64,000 nt of DNA from Ferrimonas sediminicola (lineage in GTDB: Bacteria > Pseudomonadota > Gammaproteobacteria > Enterobacterales > Shewanellaceae). Positions 38,611 to 45,719 of this stretch are shown piece by piece. The position numbers and the translations under genes were made by a program. The stretch covers positions 62,001-126,000 of the forward strand of contig NZ_SWCI01000008.1 in NCBI RefSeq assembly GCF_005116715.1, written 5' to 3'. The notes beneath the pieces are model-generated. The model saw only the letters and a program-made list of their open reading frames with translations. It did no database searches and had not been told where the DNA came from. Position 1 is the stretch's first letter, and each line of letters begins with the position of its first letter.

Positions 38611-38894
38611 AGCGTGACATTCTGTTGATCGCCCTGCTGCTGGCGGCGCCCGCTACCCTCGCCGGGGGCGAGGAGGATTATCAACGTCTGTGTGCCCAGT
38701 GCCATGGCGCAGATGGCGAACCGCGGATGCCCGGTGCCGCCAATTTTAACCGGCAGGAGGGGCTTCGTGTGTCTACCCTGGCGCTGCAGGAGCGCATCCG
38801 CAGAGGCAATAGGGGCTGTCCCCCCTTTGCCGGCCAACTGGATGATGAGCGGATACTGACTCTGATTCAGGCCCTGCGCCGAATGGGGCGCTAA
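38607..38894 (+). CDS. small monoheme cytochrome c with Cys at the Met-ligand position
   Basis: The 95-residue precursor has a signal peptide (about 20 residues) and a class I cytochrome c fold with CAQCH at Cys29-His33. The C-terminal block that normally reads MPPFAGQLSDEEI reads GCPPFAGQLDDERI, so Cys71 replaces the usual axial Met. If it binds iron, the heme would be His/Cys-ligated, as in SoxAX and TsdA, which gives a low potential or a regulatory or sulfur-linked role. Met41 is a possible alternative ligand. It overlaps the upstream gene (ATGA) and ends the first operon. Confidence 0.85.
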   Translation: MKRDILLIALLLAAPATLAGGEEDYQRLCAQCHGADGEPRMPGAANFNRQEGLRVSTLALQERIRRGNRGCPPFAGQLDDERILTLIQALRRMGR

Positions 38895-38904
38895 CTTACC
38901 CCTT

Positions 38905-38933
38905 GCCTGGGCGTCTCTCCAGACGCCCGTTTC
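38905..38933 (+). terminator. weak terminator after the first operon
   Basis: The stem GGGCGTC/GACGCCC is followed only by GTTT. It would separate the regulator operon from the cytochrome operon, but read-through is likely. Confidence 0.5.
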
Positions 38934-38966
38934 CCACTTCTGAGAATCCCTTTCCCACCCCTGAGA
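38930..38966 (+). promoter_or_regulatory. candidate enhancer sites for the sigma54 activator
   Basis: TTTCCCACTTCTGAGA (38930-38945) and TTTCCCACCCCTGAGA (38951-38966) are direct repeats 21 bases apart, two helical turns, ending 71 bases upstream of the -24 element. This is the usual layout of NtrC-family binding sites. Confidence 0.6.
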
Positions 38967-39037
38967 TGCTGATGCTTTTTCCGCCAGTCAGGGCGTGATC
39001 TTCGTCTAATAATCATTTTAAAACAAGACTTTAAACC

Positions 39038-39053
39038 TGGCATGTTGGTTGCA
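39038..39053 (+). promoter_or_regulatory. sigma54 promoter of the OmcE-like cytochrome operon
   Basis: TGGCATG-N4-TTGCA matches the -24/-12 consensus at every conserved base. It lies 97 bases before the cytochrome start codon and is preceded by paired repeats suited to an enhancer-binding protein. Confidence 0.87.
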
Positions 39054-39149
39054 ATCTCCTAGTTGCGAGCGACGTAGATCGCAGTATTAGGAAATCAAAA
39101 CCGGGGCGGTGTCCCCTGCCAAATTCAAAGGCACCAACAGGAGATGATG

Positions 39150-40037
39150 ATGAAAAGAGCTCTCGTGGGCATGATCTGCCTGACCCTCAGCGGAGGCACA
39201 CTGGCGGCCAGTATTGTGGACTCCAAACACAACCTGGGGAACATTGGCGGCAACACAGCAAACCGTAACTATACCGACGCCACTCAGGAGGTGTGTGTAT
39301 TCTGTCATACCCCTCACGGCGGCAGCGCCACCCATAACGGCGAAGCCGTAGCCCCCTTATGGAACAAGGCCGTCACCACCAGCACCTTCCAGACCTACGA
39401 CAGCCTGGGAACCTCCTCCCTCAAGGGCTCCGTGGCCAACGTCGGTTCGGTCTCCATTGCCTGCCTATCCTGCCACGATGGCTCCCAGGCGATGGATGTG
39501 ATGATCAACCAGCCGGACAGCGGCGGTTATACCGCCGCCGGTGCCTCCCTGGGTGGCACCTGGACGGCAAATGGTGCGGTGGATGCCGCCACAGGAAAGA
39601 TGCTGACGGCCAATCCCATCCCTGGTGTGGGCACCGACTTGCGCAACGATCACCCCATCGGCATTCAGTACGCCGGTGGCCTGATCTCCGGGACCGATCA
39701 CACCAACGCCAGCAACTACCGCAACCCTGACTTTGTGGCGGCGGCCGAGGTGACCATCAATGGCAACCAGATCTGGTATGTCCCGGTACCGGCCAGCAAT
39801 GCCACCACTGGACTGGCCAACTCAGTCAGCGGTTCCCAGATCAGCCCGGTTGCCGGTACCCGCAACAAGACCGATATGGCGCTCTACACCCGTTCGGTTG
39901 CCACCATCGATTCGGGCCGAGCCCAGCCCTACGTCGAGTGTGCCAGCTGCCATGATCCACATCAGGCCAATACGGCCACCTTCCTGCGCATCGATAACAC
40001 AGGCAGTGCCGTCTGCCTGGCTTGTCACAAGAAGTAA
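39150..40037 (+). CDS. OmcE-like tetraheme cytochrome, candidate extracellular nanowire subunit
   Basis: The 295-residue precursor has a signal peptide (to about residue 20, LAAS) and four CXXCH sites at Cys49, Cys105, Cys264 and Cys289. The order of landmarks is SKHNLG, CVFCHTPHGG, CLSCHDGS, LRNDHPIG, CASCHDPHQA and CLACHKK. This spacing, with the free His in SKHN and NDHP and the long non-heme insert, is what I recall of Geobacter OmcE, whose subunits stack into micrometre-long heme filaments. It has its own sigma54 promoter and is followed by a strong hairpin, which suits high output relative to the genes downstream. The start at 39150 is the third of three ATGs and is best spaced from AGGAG. 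Alternative: a soluble periplasmic tetraheme carrier of the same fold. Confidence 0.85.
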   Translation: MKRALVGMICLTLSGGTLAASIVDSKHNLGNIGGNTANRNYTDATQEVCVFCHTPHGGSATHNGEAVAPLWNKAVTTSTFQTYDSLGTSSLKGSVANVGSVSIACLSCHDGSQAMDVMINQPDSGGYTAAGASLGGTWTANGAVDAATGKMLTANPIPGVGTDLRNDHPIGIQYAGGLISGTDHTNASNYRNPDFVAAAEVTINGNQIWYVPVPASNATTGLANSVSGSQISPVAGTRNKTDMALYTRSVATIDSGRAQPYVECASCHDPHQANTATFLRIDNTGSAVCLACHKK

Positions 40038-40046
40038 TCAACCCAG

Positions 40047-40071
40047 TGGGGGAGTCTCTCCCCCACTCTTT
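40047..40071 (+). terminator. strong hairpin between OmcE-like gene and the rest of the operon
   Basis: The ten-base perfect stem AGTGGGGGAG/CTCCCCCACT has a three-base loop and is followed by CTTT, only 15 bases before the next ribosome-binding site. It probably acts as a partial terminator or mRNA stabiliser that raises the first gene's output. Confidence 0.65.
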
Positions 40072-40085
40072 AGAAGGGAAAGTGG

Positions 40086-41048
40086 ATGTTTGCACGATCC
40101 AACTGGTTTGCGGGAGTGGTGCTGGGCCTTCTCATGACGGCCGGGCAGGCCTGGGCCGAGCTCCCTGAGTCCTACTCAACTCCCTACATCAAGATCGACG
40201 GCCGTGATCACATGCTGGTGGAGTTTCAGGAGCTTTATCACCACAAGCGCCGCAATCGCTATTTCCACGGAGAACCTCCCGCCAGCCAGCAACAGGCGTT
40301 CGTGGATGAGGTACGAAATGAGTGGATTGATCTGATCCTGGTGGAGCGCTTCCTGACCCGGGAGGAGAAGCCGGTCCTGCCCATGGAGTTGATAGCTCAG
40401 CAGTTGGCACAGTTCGATGCTCAGATGGCAGATGTGCCCAGCTGGCCTGAGATTCGCGATGCCTACCTGGAGGTGCTGAGGACTCGGCTGGTACGCCAGC
40501 ACCTGCGGGATCAACACAGAAAGCAGCTGCTGGACCGGGTTGACGTATCCGATGCCGACGTGGAGCTGTACTACCGGCAGAACCCCGACCGCTTTACCGT
40601 ACCCAAGGCCAACCGGGTGTCGGTGATTCACCTCGGAGTGGATCCCTCGGCCAGTGCCGAGGAGTGGCGCCAGGCCCAGGCCCAGATGGAAAAGCTGCGC
40701 AGCGAGGTGGAGTCCGGCGCCGAGTTTGCCGGTCTGGCGGAGATCTACTCCTCCGACTCCAGTGCCGAGTTTGGCGGGGACATGGGGTTTATGCATGCCG
40801 GCAGCCTGGCGCCCCTGGTGGAGGAGCAGCTGCAGGGACTGAAGTTGGGTGAGATGACCGATGTGATCTCCCTGCTGAACGGCATTGCATTATTTCGTCT
40901 GACCGATCAGCGGCCTGCCAGGCTGCTGCCCTACGATCAGGTTAGCCAGTCGGCGAGAGAGGGATTGCTCGAACAGCGCAGGAAACATGCCTGGGAGGCG
41001 TTTATCGCCTCTCTCAGGGAGCAGGCAGAGATCCGTGTGCTGCTTTAA
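40086..41048 (+). CDS. periplasmic parvulin-type peptidyl-prolyl isomerase (PpiC/SurA-like)
   Basis: The 320-residue protein has a signal peptide (to about residue 24), an N-terminal helical chaperone domain (about 45-165) and one parvulin domain (about 178-275) with VSVIHLGVD, SSAEFGGDMGFMHAGSL and the C-terminal LNGIALFRL. It likely helps fold the outer-membrane barrel or the proline-rich exported cytochromes of this cluster. A prolyl isomerase next to nanowire-type cytochromes is a recurring arrangement in Geobacter, as I recall. AAGGGAAAG precedes the ATG. Confidence 0.88.
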   Translation: MFARSNWFAGVVLGLLMTAGQAWAELPESYSTPYIKIDGRDHMLVEFQELYHHKRRNRYFHGEPPASQQQAFVDEVRNEWIDLILVERFLTREEKPVLPMELIAQQLAQFDAQMADVPSWPEIRDAYLEVLRTRLVRQHLRDQHRKQLLDRVDVSDADVELYYRQNPDRFTVPKANRVSVIHLGVDPSASAEEWRQAQAQMEKLRSEVESGAEFAGLAEIYSSDSSAEFGGDMGFMHAGSLAPLVEEQLQGLKLGEMTDVISLLNGIALFRLTDQRPARLLPYDQVSQSAREGLLEQRRKHAWEAFIASLREQAEIRVLL

Positions 41049-41069
41049 CTAGGCGGTGGCGTAGTGGTA

Positions 41070-42821
41070 ATGCGGAGAGAGGCTTGGCCGCTGCTGGTGC
41101 TCCTGTGCCAGTGGCCCCTGCCGTCCGGTGCCGTGACCTGGTTCGATCTGCAGCCTTTCCGGTTCGATAACACGGGCTTCGTGGGGCTGTCGGCATCGAT
41201 ATCCGAGTTCGAGGACATCAACGACGAGCGGATCGGGATGATCGCCCGGGACAGGTTCCAGGTGGCCAGCCAGGGTTACCTCTACCGGCCCTGGGTGCTG
41301 AGCCTGAATCTGCTGGGCACCCTGGATGCCAACCTGAACCGGTATGATCTCTATGAGGGTGAAACCCGCAACGAGATCAGTGCCGCCCTGGACAGTCAGT
41401 GGGTGCTGTTCCCGGAACAGAAGGGGGAGACCAAGCTGAACCTGAACCTGGGACTGACCAACAGCAATGGTTCCGAGGATCGCCGTTATGGTCACCTGAG
41501 AGCCAAGGTCAGCAAGGATATCAAAACCGAAAACACCCTGTTCAGCAGTCGCTATGAGCTGCGGCACGAGGAGGAAGCCAGCATCGACCGGGCGTTCAAT
41601 GCCCACCTGCTGGATCTGACTTACAACGGCAGTTTTCTCAACAGCAGCAACAGCGCCCTCCTCAGCCTGGTGTCTCAGCAGGCCACGACCGACAGCCTGG
41701 ATAATGGTGAACTGCGGTTGCTCGGTAGCTTTCAGCAGCAGTTCCGCTTCGCCGAACAGGATTACACCCAGTTTCTTGCCAGTTACAGCCTGGTAGATCA
41801 GAGCAGTGGCACCCTGAGCGACCTGTTCGAACACGGGCGGCTGAGCAACCTGACCCACTGGGAGCTGGAGGACAACCTTTCCGTGGAGCTGTTCACTCAG
41901 GCTTACCGCTCCAGTCAGGAGCTGGAGGAGGGGGAGTGGCCGGAGTCCAAGCCGACCAGGCATGAACAGTGGCTGGTGTCCGCCAACGTCAACCTCGACT
42001 ACCGCGCCAGCGACCAGCTTGATCTGTTTGCCACCCTCTATGGCGAACGCCATCAGGAGCGACACCATCGGACAGAGCTGGTGAGTGTTGATGGCTTTCA
42101 GTCTCAGCAGTCACTCGGTGCGCGCTGGCGCGACTACCTGGACCTGGGGACGTTCCGCTACAGCCTGTTTGGTTCTGCCGTACTGCTGACCCGGCAGGGC
42201 ACCTATGAGTCCGCCAAGATCGACTGGGACATCAGCCACAGCCTTCGTCGCAGCTGGCCCCTGGGCAAGGGGGAGCTGTCCCTGGCGCTGGCGGAGAACC
42301 TCTTCGGTGTCACCACTTTCAAGGGGGAGTCGTCACCAACACTGGTGGGACACCATCTGGATGCCACCTGGCTGCAGACCGATGGGCTCCGCCAACTGGA
42401 TCTCTATGCCAGGTTGACCGACGAGCGGGAGTTGGCGGATGACCGACGCTGGTATCAGCGCCTGGATACCGGGCTCAGTGGCTCTTTGCAGCTCTCTAGC
42501 CACCAGGCTCTGGGTGGAAACCTGCAATTCAGCTGGGACAAGAGCCGGGAGAGGAGCAGGGAGTCCGCCTCAACCGGCAGTGGCTATGGCCGGCTGTGGT
42601 ATCGCAACGACAGGCTGTCAGGGGTGCGTCATCTCAGGCTGGTATCCACCCTGATGATCCCCTTCGATGACCTCTTCTTCGACGATGGCGACAAGCGTAA
42701 TGATGTCGCCAGTTTTGAAAACACCCTCAGCTACAACATCGGCAGACTCGAGTCGGAGCTGACTGCCGTGCTCAGCGAGGGAAACCAGTACTACTCGCTG
42801 AATCTGAAGCGACACTTTTGA
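41070..42821 (+). CDS. outer-membrane beta-barrel protein of the conduit
   Basis: The 583-residue protein has a signal peptide (PSGA cleavage near residue 21) and a body of alternating amphipathic strands with many Asp, Asn, Ser and aromatic residues (for example WVLSLNLLGTLDANLNRYDL and YSLFGSAVLLTRQGTYES), ending in Phe (YYSLNLKRHF), the outer-membrane assembly signal. I estimate over 20 strands. It has no heme site and does not resemble MtrB by eye, lacking its N-terminal CXXC. Set among periplasmic c7 cytochromes and the OmcE-like protein, it could hold an electron conduit or export the filament subunit. A GTG six bases upstream is an alternative start. Confidence 0.82.
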   Translation: MRREAWPLLVLLCQWPLPSGAVTWFDLQPFRFDNTGFVGLSASISEFEDINDERIGMIARDRFQVASQGYLYRPWVLSLNLLGTLDANLNRYDLYEGETRNEISAALDSQWVLFPEQKGETKLNLNLGLTNSNGSEDRRYGHLRAKVSKDIKTENTLFSSRYELRHEEEASIDRAFNAHLLDLTYNGSFLNSSNSALLSLVSQQATTDSLDNGELRLLGSFQQQFRFAEQDYTQFLASYSLVDQSSGTLSDLFEHGRLSNLTHWELEDNLSVELFTQAYRSSQELEEGEWPESKPTRHEQWLVSANVNLDYRASDQLDLFATLYGERHQERHHRTELVSVDGFQSQQSLGARWRDYLDLGTFRYSLFGSAVLLTRQGTYESAKIDWDISHSLRRSWPLGKGELSLALAENLFGVTTFKGESSPTLVGHHLDATWLQTDGLRQLDLYARLTDERELADDRRWYQRLDTGLSGSLQLSSHQALGGNLQFSWDKSRERSRESASTGSGYGRLWYRNDRLSGVRHLRLVSTLMIPFDDLFFDDGDKRNDVASFENTLSYNIGRLESELTAVLSEGNQYYSLNLKRHF

Positions 42822-42856
42822 TTTCCGGGACCCGGTTGTCCCGAGAGGAAATGGCA

Positions 42857-43252
42857 ATGATGAAACACACTACCTTGGCGATGGCCGCCGTGCTGGGCGC
42901 CCTGATGGGCTCCCCCCAAGCGAGGGCTGAGTACGGCGATGTGGTCATGAACAACCATTCCGAACAGAACGGCATCAACCCAGTGGTGTTTCCCCACTGG
43001 TTTCACCGTGCCCGCTACGGCTGCAAGGTGTGTCACTCCGATCTGGGCATGGAACTGGAGGCGGGGGCCAATGGCATCAACATGATGACCATTATGGACG
43101 GTCAGCACTGCGGAGCTTGCCACAACGGTGAGATCGCCTGGCAGCTGGAGCACTGTGATCTCTGCCATTCGGGTAAGAGCGGCTTGGAGACCCAGGTCCA
43201 CGGCAGCACGTCAGCCCAACTCAATACCACCCAAGGGGAGGAAGCACGGTGA
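42857..43252 (+). CDS. periplasmic triheme cytochrome c7-like (copy 1, type A)
   Basis: The 131-residue precursor has a signal peptide (to about residue 24, ARAEYG) and three CXXCH sites (CKVCH, CGACH, CDLCH). The FPHWFHRARYGCKVCH block supplies the extra axial His residues expected of bis-His c7 hemes. It is a clear paralogue of the protein at 45348, sharing EYGDV, HWFHRAR and CHNGxxAW. It probably carries electrons across the periplasm to the barrel and filament, like PpcA. Its stop overlaps the next gene's GTG. GAGAGGAA sets the start at 42857. Confidence 0.88.
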   Translation: MMKHTTLAMAAVLGALMGSPQARAEYGDVVMNNHSEQNGINPVVFPHWFHRARYGCKVCHSDLGMELEAGANGINMMTIMDGQHCGACHNGEIAWQLEHCDLCHSGKSGLETQVHGSTSAQLNTTQGEEAR

Positions 43253-43875
43253 AACAACTCATTCTGTTACTGGCTTTGATGACTCCGATCCAGCTGCCCG
43301 CCCTGGCTGCCAGCGAGGAGGGGGTAACCGCCCGCCAACAGCAGAGCCAGCAGGGCTCGCCCATACGGTTTAACCGCCTGATGCCCAGTGTCGAAGCACG
43401 GAATCCACCGCCGGCCCTGGATGGTATCCACGATCCCTCGGTGGATGGGGTATTGATGTTGCAGTCACCCAAGGCGCTGTTCGAGCACCTGCCAAAGCTG
43501 GGCAGCGGTAACCGGGTCAACTGGAGCAAGGCCGTGGAGCTTGGGGTGATCAGCCCCAGATTTGATATCAGCAATGACCGAAAAAAGCCCAGGGTCATGA
43601 GAACCCGGGTGGTGCGGGAGGTGAAGGGCTTTATGCCGGATGTGATCTTCCCCCATGAGCAGCATACCCGGTGGCTGGATTGCGGCAACTGCCACAAGAG
43701 GCTGTTCAAGGCCAAGAACGGCGCCAACCCCATGAGCATGGCCAGCCTGATGATGGGAGAGAACTGCGGTGCCTGTCACGGCAGCGTTGCCTTTGAAATA
43801 TCCGAGTGTCGAATGTGCCACTCCAAGGGCCAGTCGATGCTCAAGGCGTCGACCGCCAAGGGGGTGACGCCATGA
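43249..43875 (+). CDS. periplasmic triheme cytochrome c (copy 1, type B)
   Basis: The 208-residue precursor has a signal peptide (to about residue 19), an N-terminal region of about 120 residues without hemes that contains GIHDPSVDGVLMLQSP, and a C-terminal c7 module with CGNCH, CGACH and CRMCH preceded by VIFPHEQHTRWLDC. It is paralogous to the protein at 44744. The extra N-terminal region may dock it to the barrel or another partner. GTG start with AAGGGGAGGA upstream; both ends overlap neighbouring genes by four bases. Confidence 0.87.
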   Translation: MKQLILLLALMTPIQLPALAASEEGVTARQQQSQQGSPIRFNRLMPSVEARNPPPALDGIHDPSVDGVLMLQSPKALFEHLPKLGSGNRVNWSKAVELGVISPRFDISNDRKKPRVMRTRVVREVKGFMPDVIFPHEQHTRWLDCGNCHKRLFKAKNGANPMSMASLMMGENCGACHGSVAFEISECRMCHSKGQSMLKASTAKGVTP

Positions 43876-44729
43876 AGACGGCATGTGCCCTACTGTTCCT
43901 GGTGCTGTGTCTGGGAAATGCCGAGGCGGCAATCCGTTACGACAACAGCAATAAACCCTCCCGCTACCATCTGGTTTCGCAGCTTATCCAGTATTCAACC
44001 GGCGCCGTGCTGGTGCAGAGTAGCTCCGCACCCGAGGTCCAGGTGACCTACCAGGAGGCCATTGACCAGTTCAACCTGGCCACCGATGTCCAGGATCCCG
44101 CAGAGATTAACGAACACCTCAACCTGGCCGTTCGCAGCATGTACCGAGCAATCCAACTGGCCACGCCCAGTGAGGTCAAGCGGGACAAGCTGAAGCGCGA
44201 TTTCCGCGGTCACAATCGCACCTTGGATGAGTTGGCCCAGGCCATCTCCCGTGTGGCGGAAGAGAAGGGGCAGGGAGAGCGTGCCGAGGAGGTGGTGGCC
44301 AAGGTGGTGGCCCAGCAGCAACAGGCCCTGTTGATGAGTCAACAAGGGGAGTGGCAGCCGGGAATCGATCTGCTGAAGCAGGCCCAGTCTCTGGCCAAGG
44401 AGACCCTGATCCTGATGCGGGGGGATGAGACCCTGGTGAGGAGTTTGAGCTTTTCGTCACCTTTGGAGGAATTCGACTATGAGCGGGATCGCAATGACAC
44501 CCACTTTATGTTGGTGGAACTCCTCTTGAAAAATAAACTCGATTCAAAGTCTTCCCAAATCAGGGAGCGGTTCTCGTCGCTGGTGGGTGAAGCGCGCGAG
44601 AGGCGGGAGTCGGCCGAGCGCCAGTTCCAGGAGGAGAGGCTGCACCAGGCGATAGCCACCCTGGAAGACTCCACCCGCTCGCTGGTCAGGGCGATTCGGC
44701 TGGGCGGGGTGTTTATCCCCAGTGCCTGA
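43872..44729 (+). CDS. unknown exported helical protein of the cytochrome operon
   Basis: The 285-residue protein has a signal peptide (MKTACALLFLVLCLGNAEAA) and a mature part that is almost all amphipathic helix with a likely coiled coil (about residues 230-270). It has no mature Cys and no heme site. It sits exactly between the two pairs of triheme cytochromes, and its start overlaps the upstream stop (ATGA). I do not recognise the family. A structural or scaffolding role for the periplasmic cytochromes is possible but unproven. Confidence 0.78.
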   Translation: MKTACALLFLVLCLGNAEAAIRYDNSNKPSRYHLVSQLIQYSTGAVLVQSSSAPEVQVTYQEAIDQFNLATDVQDPAEINEHLNLAVRSMYRAIQLATPSEVKRDKLKRDFRGHNRTLDELAQAISRVAEEKGQGERAEEVVAKVVAQQQQALLMSQQGEWQPGIDLLKQAQSLAKETLILMRGDETLVRSLSFSSPLEEFDYERDRNDTHFMLVELLLKNKLDSKSSQIRERFSSLVGEARERRESAERQFQEERLHQAIATLEDSTRSLVRAIRLGGVFIPSA

Positions 44730-44743
44730 CAATGGGAGAGCAG

Positions 44744-45337
44744 ATGATGAGCAACAGAGTGACAGTCAGTGCGGTGCTGCTGGGCACCTGTCTATTCGCC
44801 GCGGGTTTGGTCCAGGCGAAGGACAAGCGGGTTTGGTCTCCCCTGGAGACCGACGGAATTCACGATCCCGATGCGCCTGGGCTGGAGTTGCTGCAGTGGC
44901 CGGATGAGGCACTGAGAGCCATGCTGCCCGACCATCCCGGGATCGGCAACCAGGTGGACTGGCTGAGGGCCACCTCTGCGGGGCAACTGCGGCCGGTGGA
45001 TGCCCTCTATGAAGTGACCCGGGTGCGGCAGAGGGACAAGGATATTGTGATGGGGCGCACCGGCGAGATGGCCATGGTTCGTTTTCCCCATGGTTCCCAC
45101 TCCCGGGAGATGGATTGCGATAACTGCCACGACCAGTTCTTTGTGGCCAAGGCCGGGGCAAATCACGCCAACATGTTTTCCATCCTGGCCGGGGAGAACT
45201 GCGGCCGCTGTCATGGGGCAGTGGCCTTCCCCCTCACCGAGTGTCGCCGATGCCATACGGATGAGCGTGGCGGTGGGACGGTTCCCGGTGTTCAAGCCGG
45301 TCAGGGGCGGCAATACGATCCCGTAGTGACCCGGTAA
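44744..45337 (+). CDS. periplasmic triheme cytochrome c (copy 2, type B)
   Basis: The 197-residue precursor has a signal peptide (to about residue 24), a heme-free region with GIHDPDAPGLELLQWP, and a c7 module with CDNCH, CGRCH and CRRCH preceded by VRFPHGSHSREMDC. It is the paralogue of the protein at 43249. The C-terminal tail after the last heme is longer and Gly-rich. GGGAG lies five bases before the ATG chosen; an ATG at 44747 is equally possible. Confidence 0.86.
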   Translation: MMSNRVTVSAVLLGTCLFAAGLVQAKDKRVWSPLETDGIHDPDAPGLELLQWPDEALRAMLPDHPGIGNQVDWLRATSAGQLRPVDALYEVTRVRQRDKDIVMGRTGEMAMVRFPHGSHSREMDCDNCHDQFFVAKAGANHANMFSILAGENCGRCHGAVAFPLTECRRCHTDERGGGTVPGVQAGQGRQYDPVVTR

Positions 45338-45347
45338 AGGAGAGGCG

Positions 45348-45719
45348 ATGAAGCGAATCTGGAGATCGACACTGGTTATCGGTGTCCTGCTGGCACCCAT
45401 GGTCAGGGCGGAATATGGCGATGTGCTGCTCAACCGTTACGCCGAAGCCAATGGTGAGCGCCCGGTGGTGTTCTCTCACTGGTTCCACCGGGCCAGGGTG
45501 AGCTGCAAGGTGTGCCACTCCGAGCTGGGGTTTGCCATGAAGGTGGGGCGGAACGACGTCACCATGGGCGATATCGTCCAGGGGCAGTTTTGTGGCATGT
45601 GCCATAACGGTGATCTGGCCTGGAGTACCGAACGCTGCCAGCTCTGTCATACCGGTAAGGCCGGGAACCCCACCCAAATTTTCGGCGGCCATAAGACTGC
45701 GGGTCCCTCCCTATGGTAA
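45348..45719 (+). CDS. periplasmic triheme cytochrome c7-like (copy 2, type A)
   Basis: The 123-residue precursor has a signal peptide (to VRA, about residue 21) and three CXXCH sites (CKVCH, CGMCH, CQLCH) with VVFSHWFHRARVSCKVCH. It is the paralogue of the protein at 42857 but has only one His in FSHWFH where copy 1 has FPHWFH, so ligand geometry should be similar. AAAGGAG precedes the ATG. It overlaps the next gene by seven bases. Confidence 0.88.
   Translation: MKRIWRSTLVIGVLLAPMVRAEYGDVLLNRYAEANGERPVVFSHWFHRARVSCKVCHSELGFAMKVGRNDVTMGDIVQGQFCGMCHNGDLAWSTERCQLCHTGKAGNPTQIFGGHKTAGPSLW

Noticed and set aside
41070-42821. Assignment of the barrel as MtrB
   Set aside because: It lacks the N-terminal CXXC and no MtrA-type decaheme gene is adjacent, so only a general barrel call is justified.
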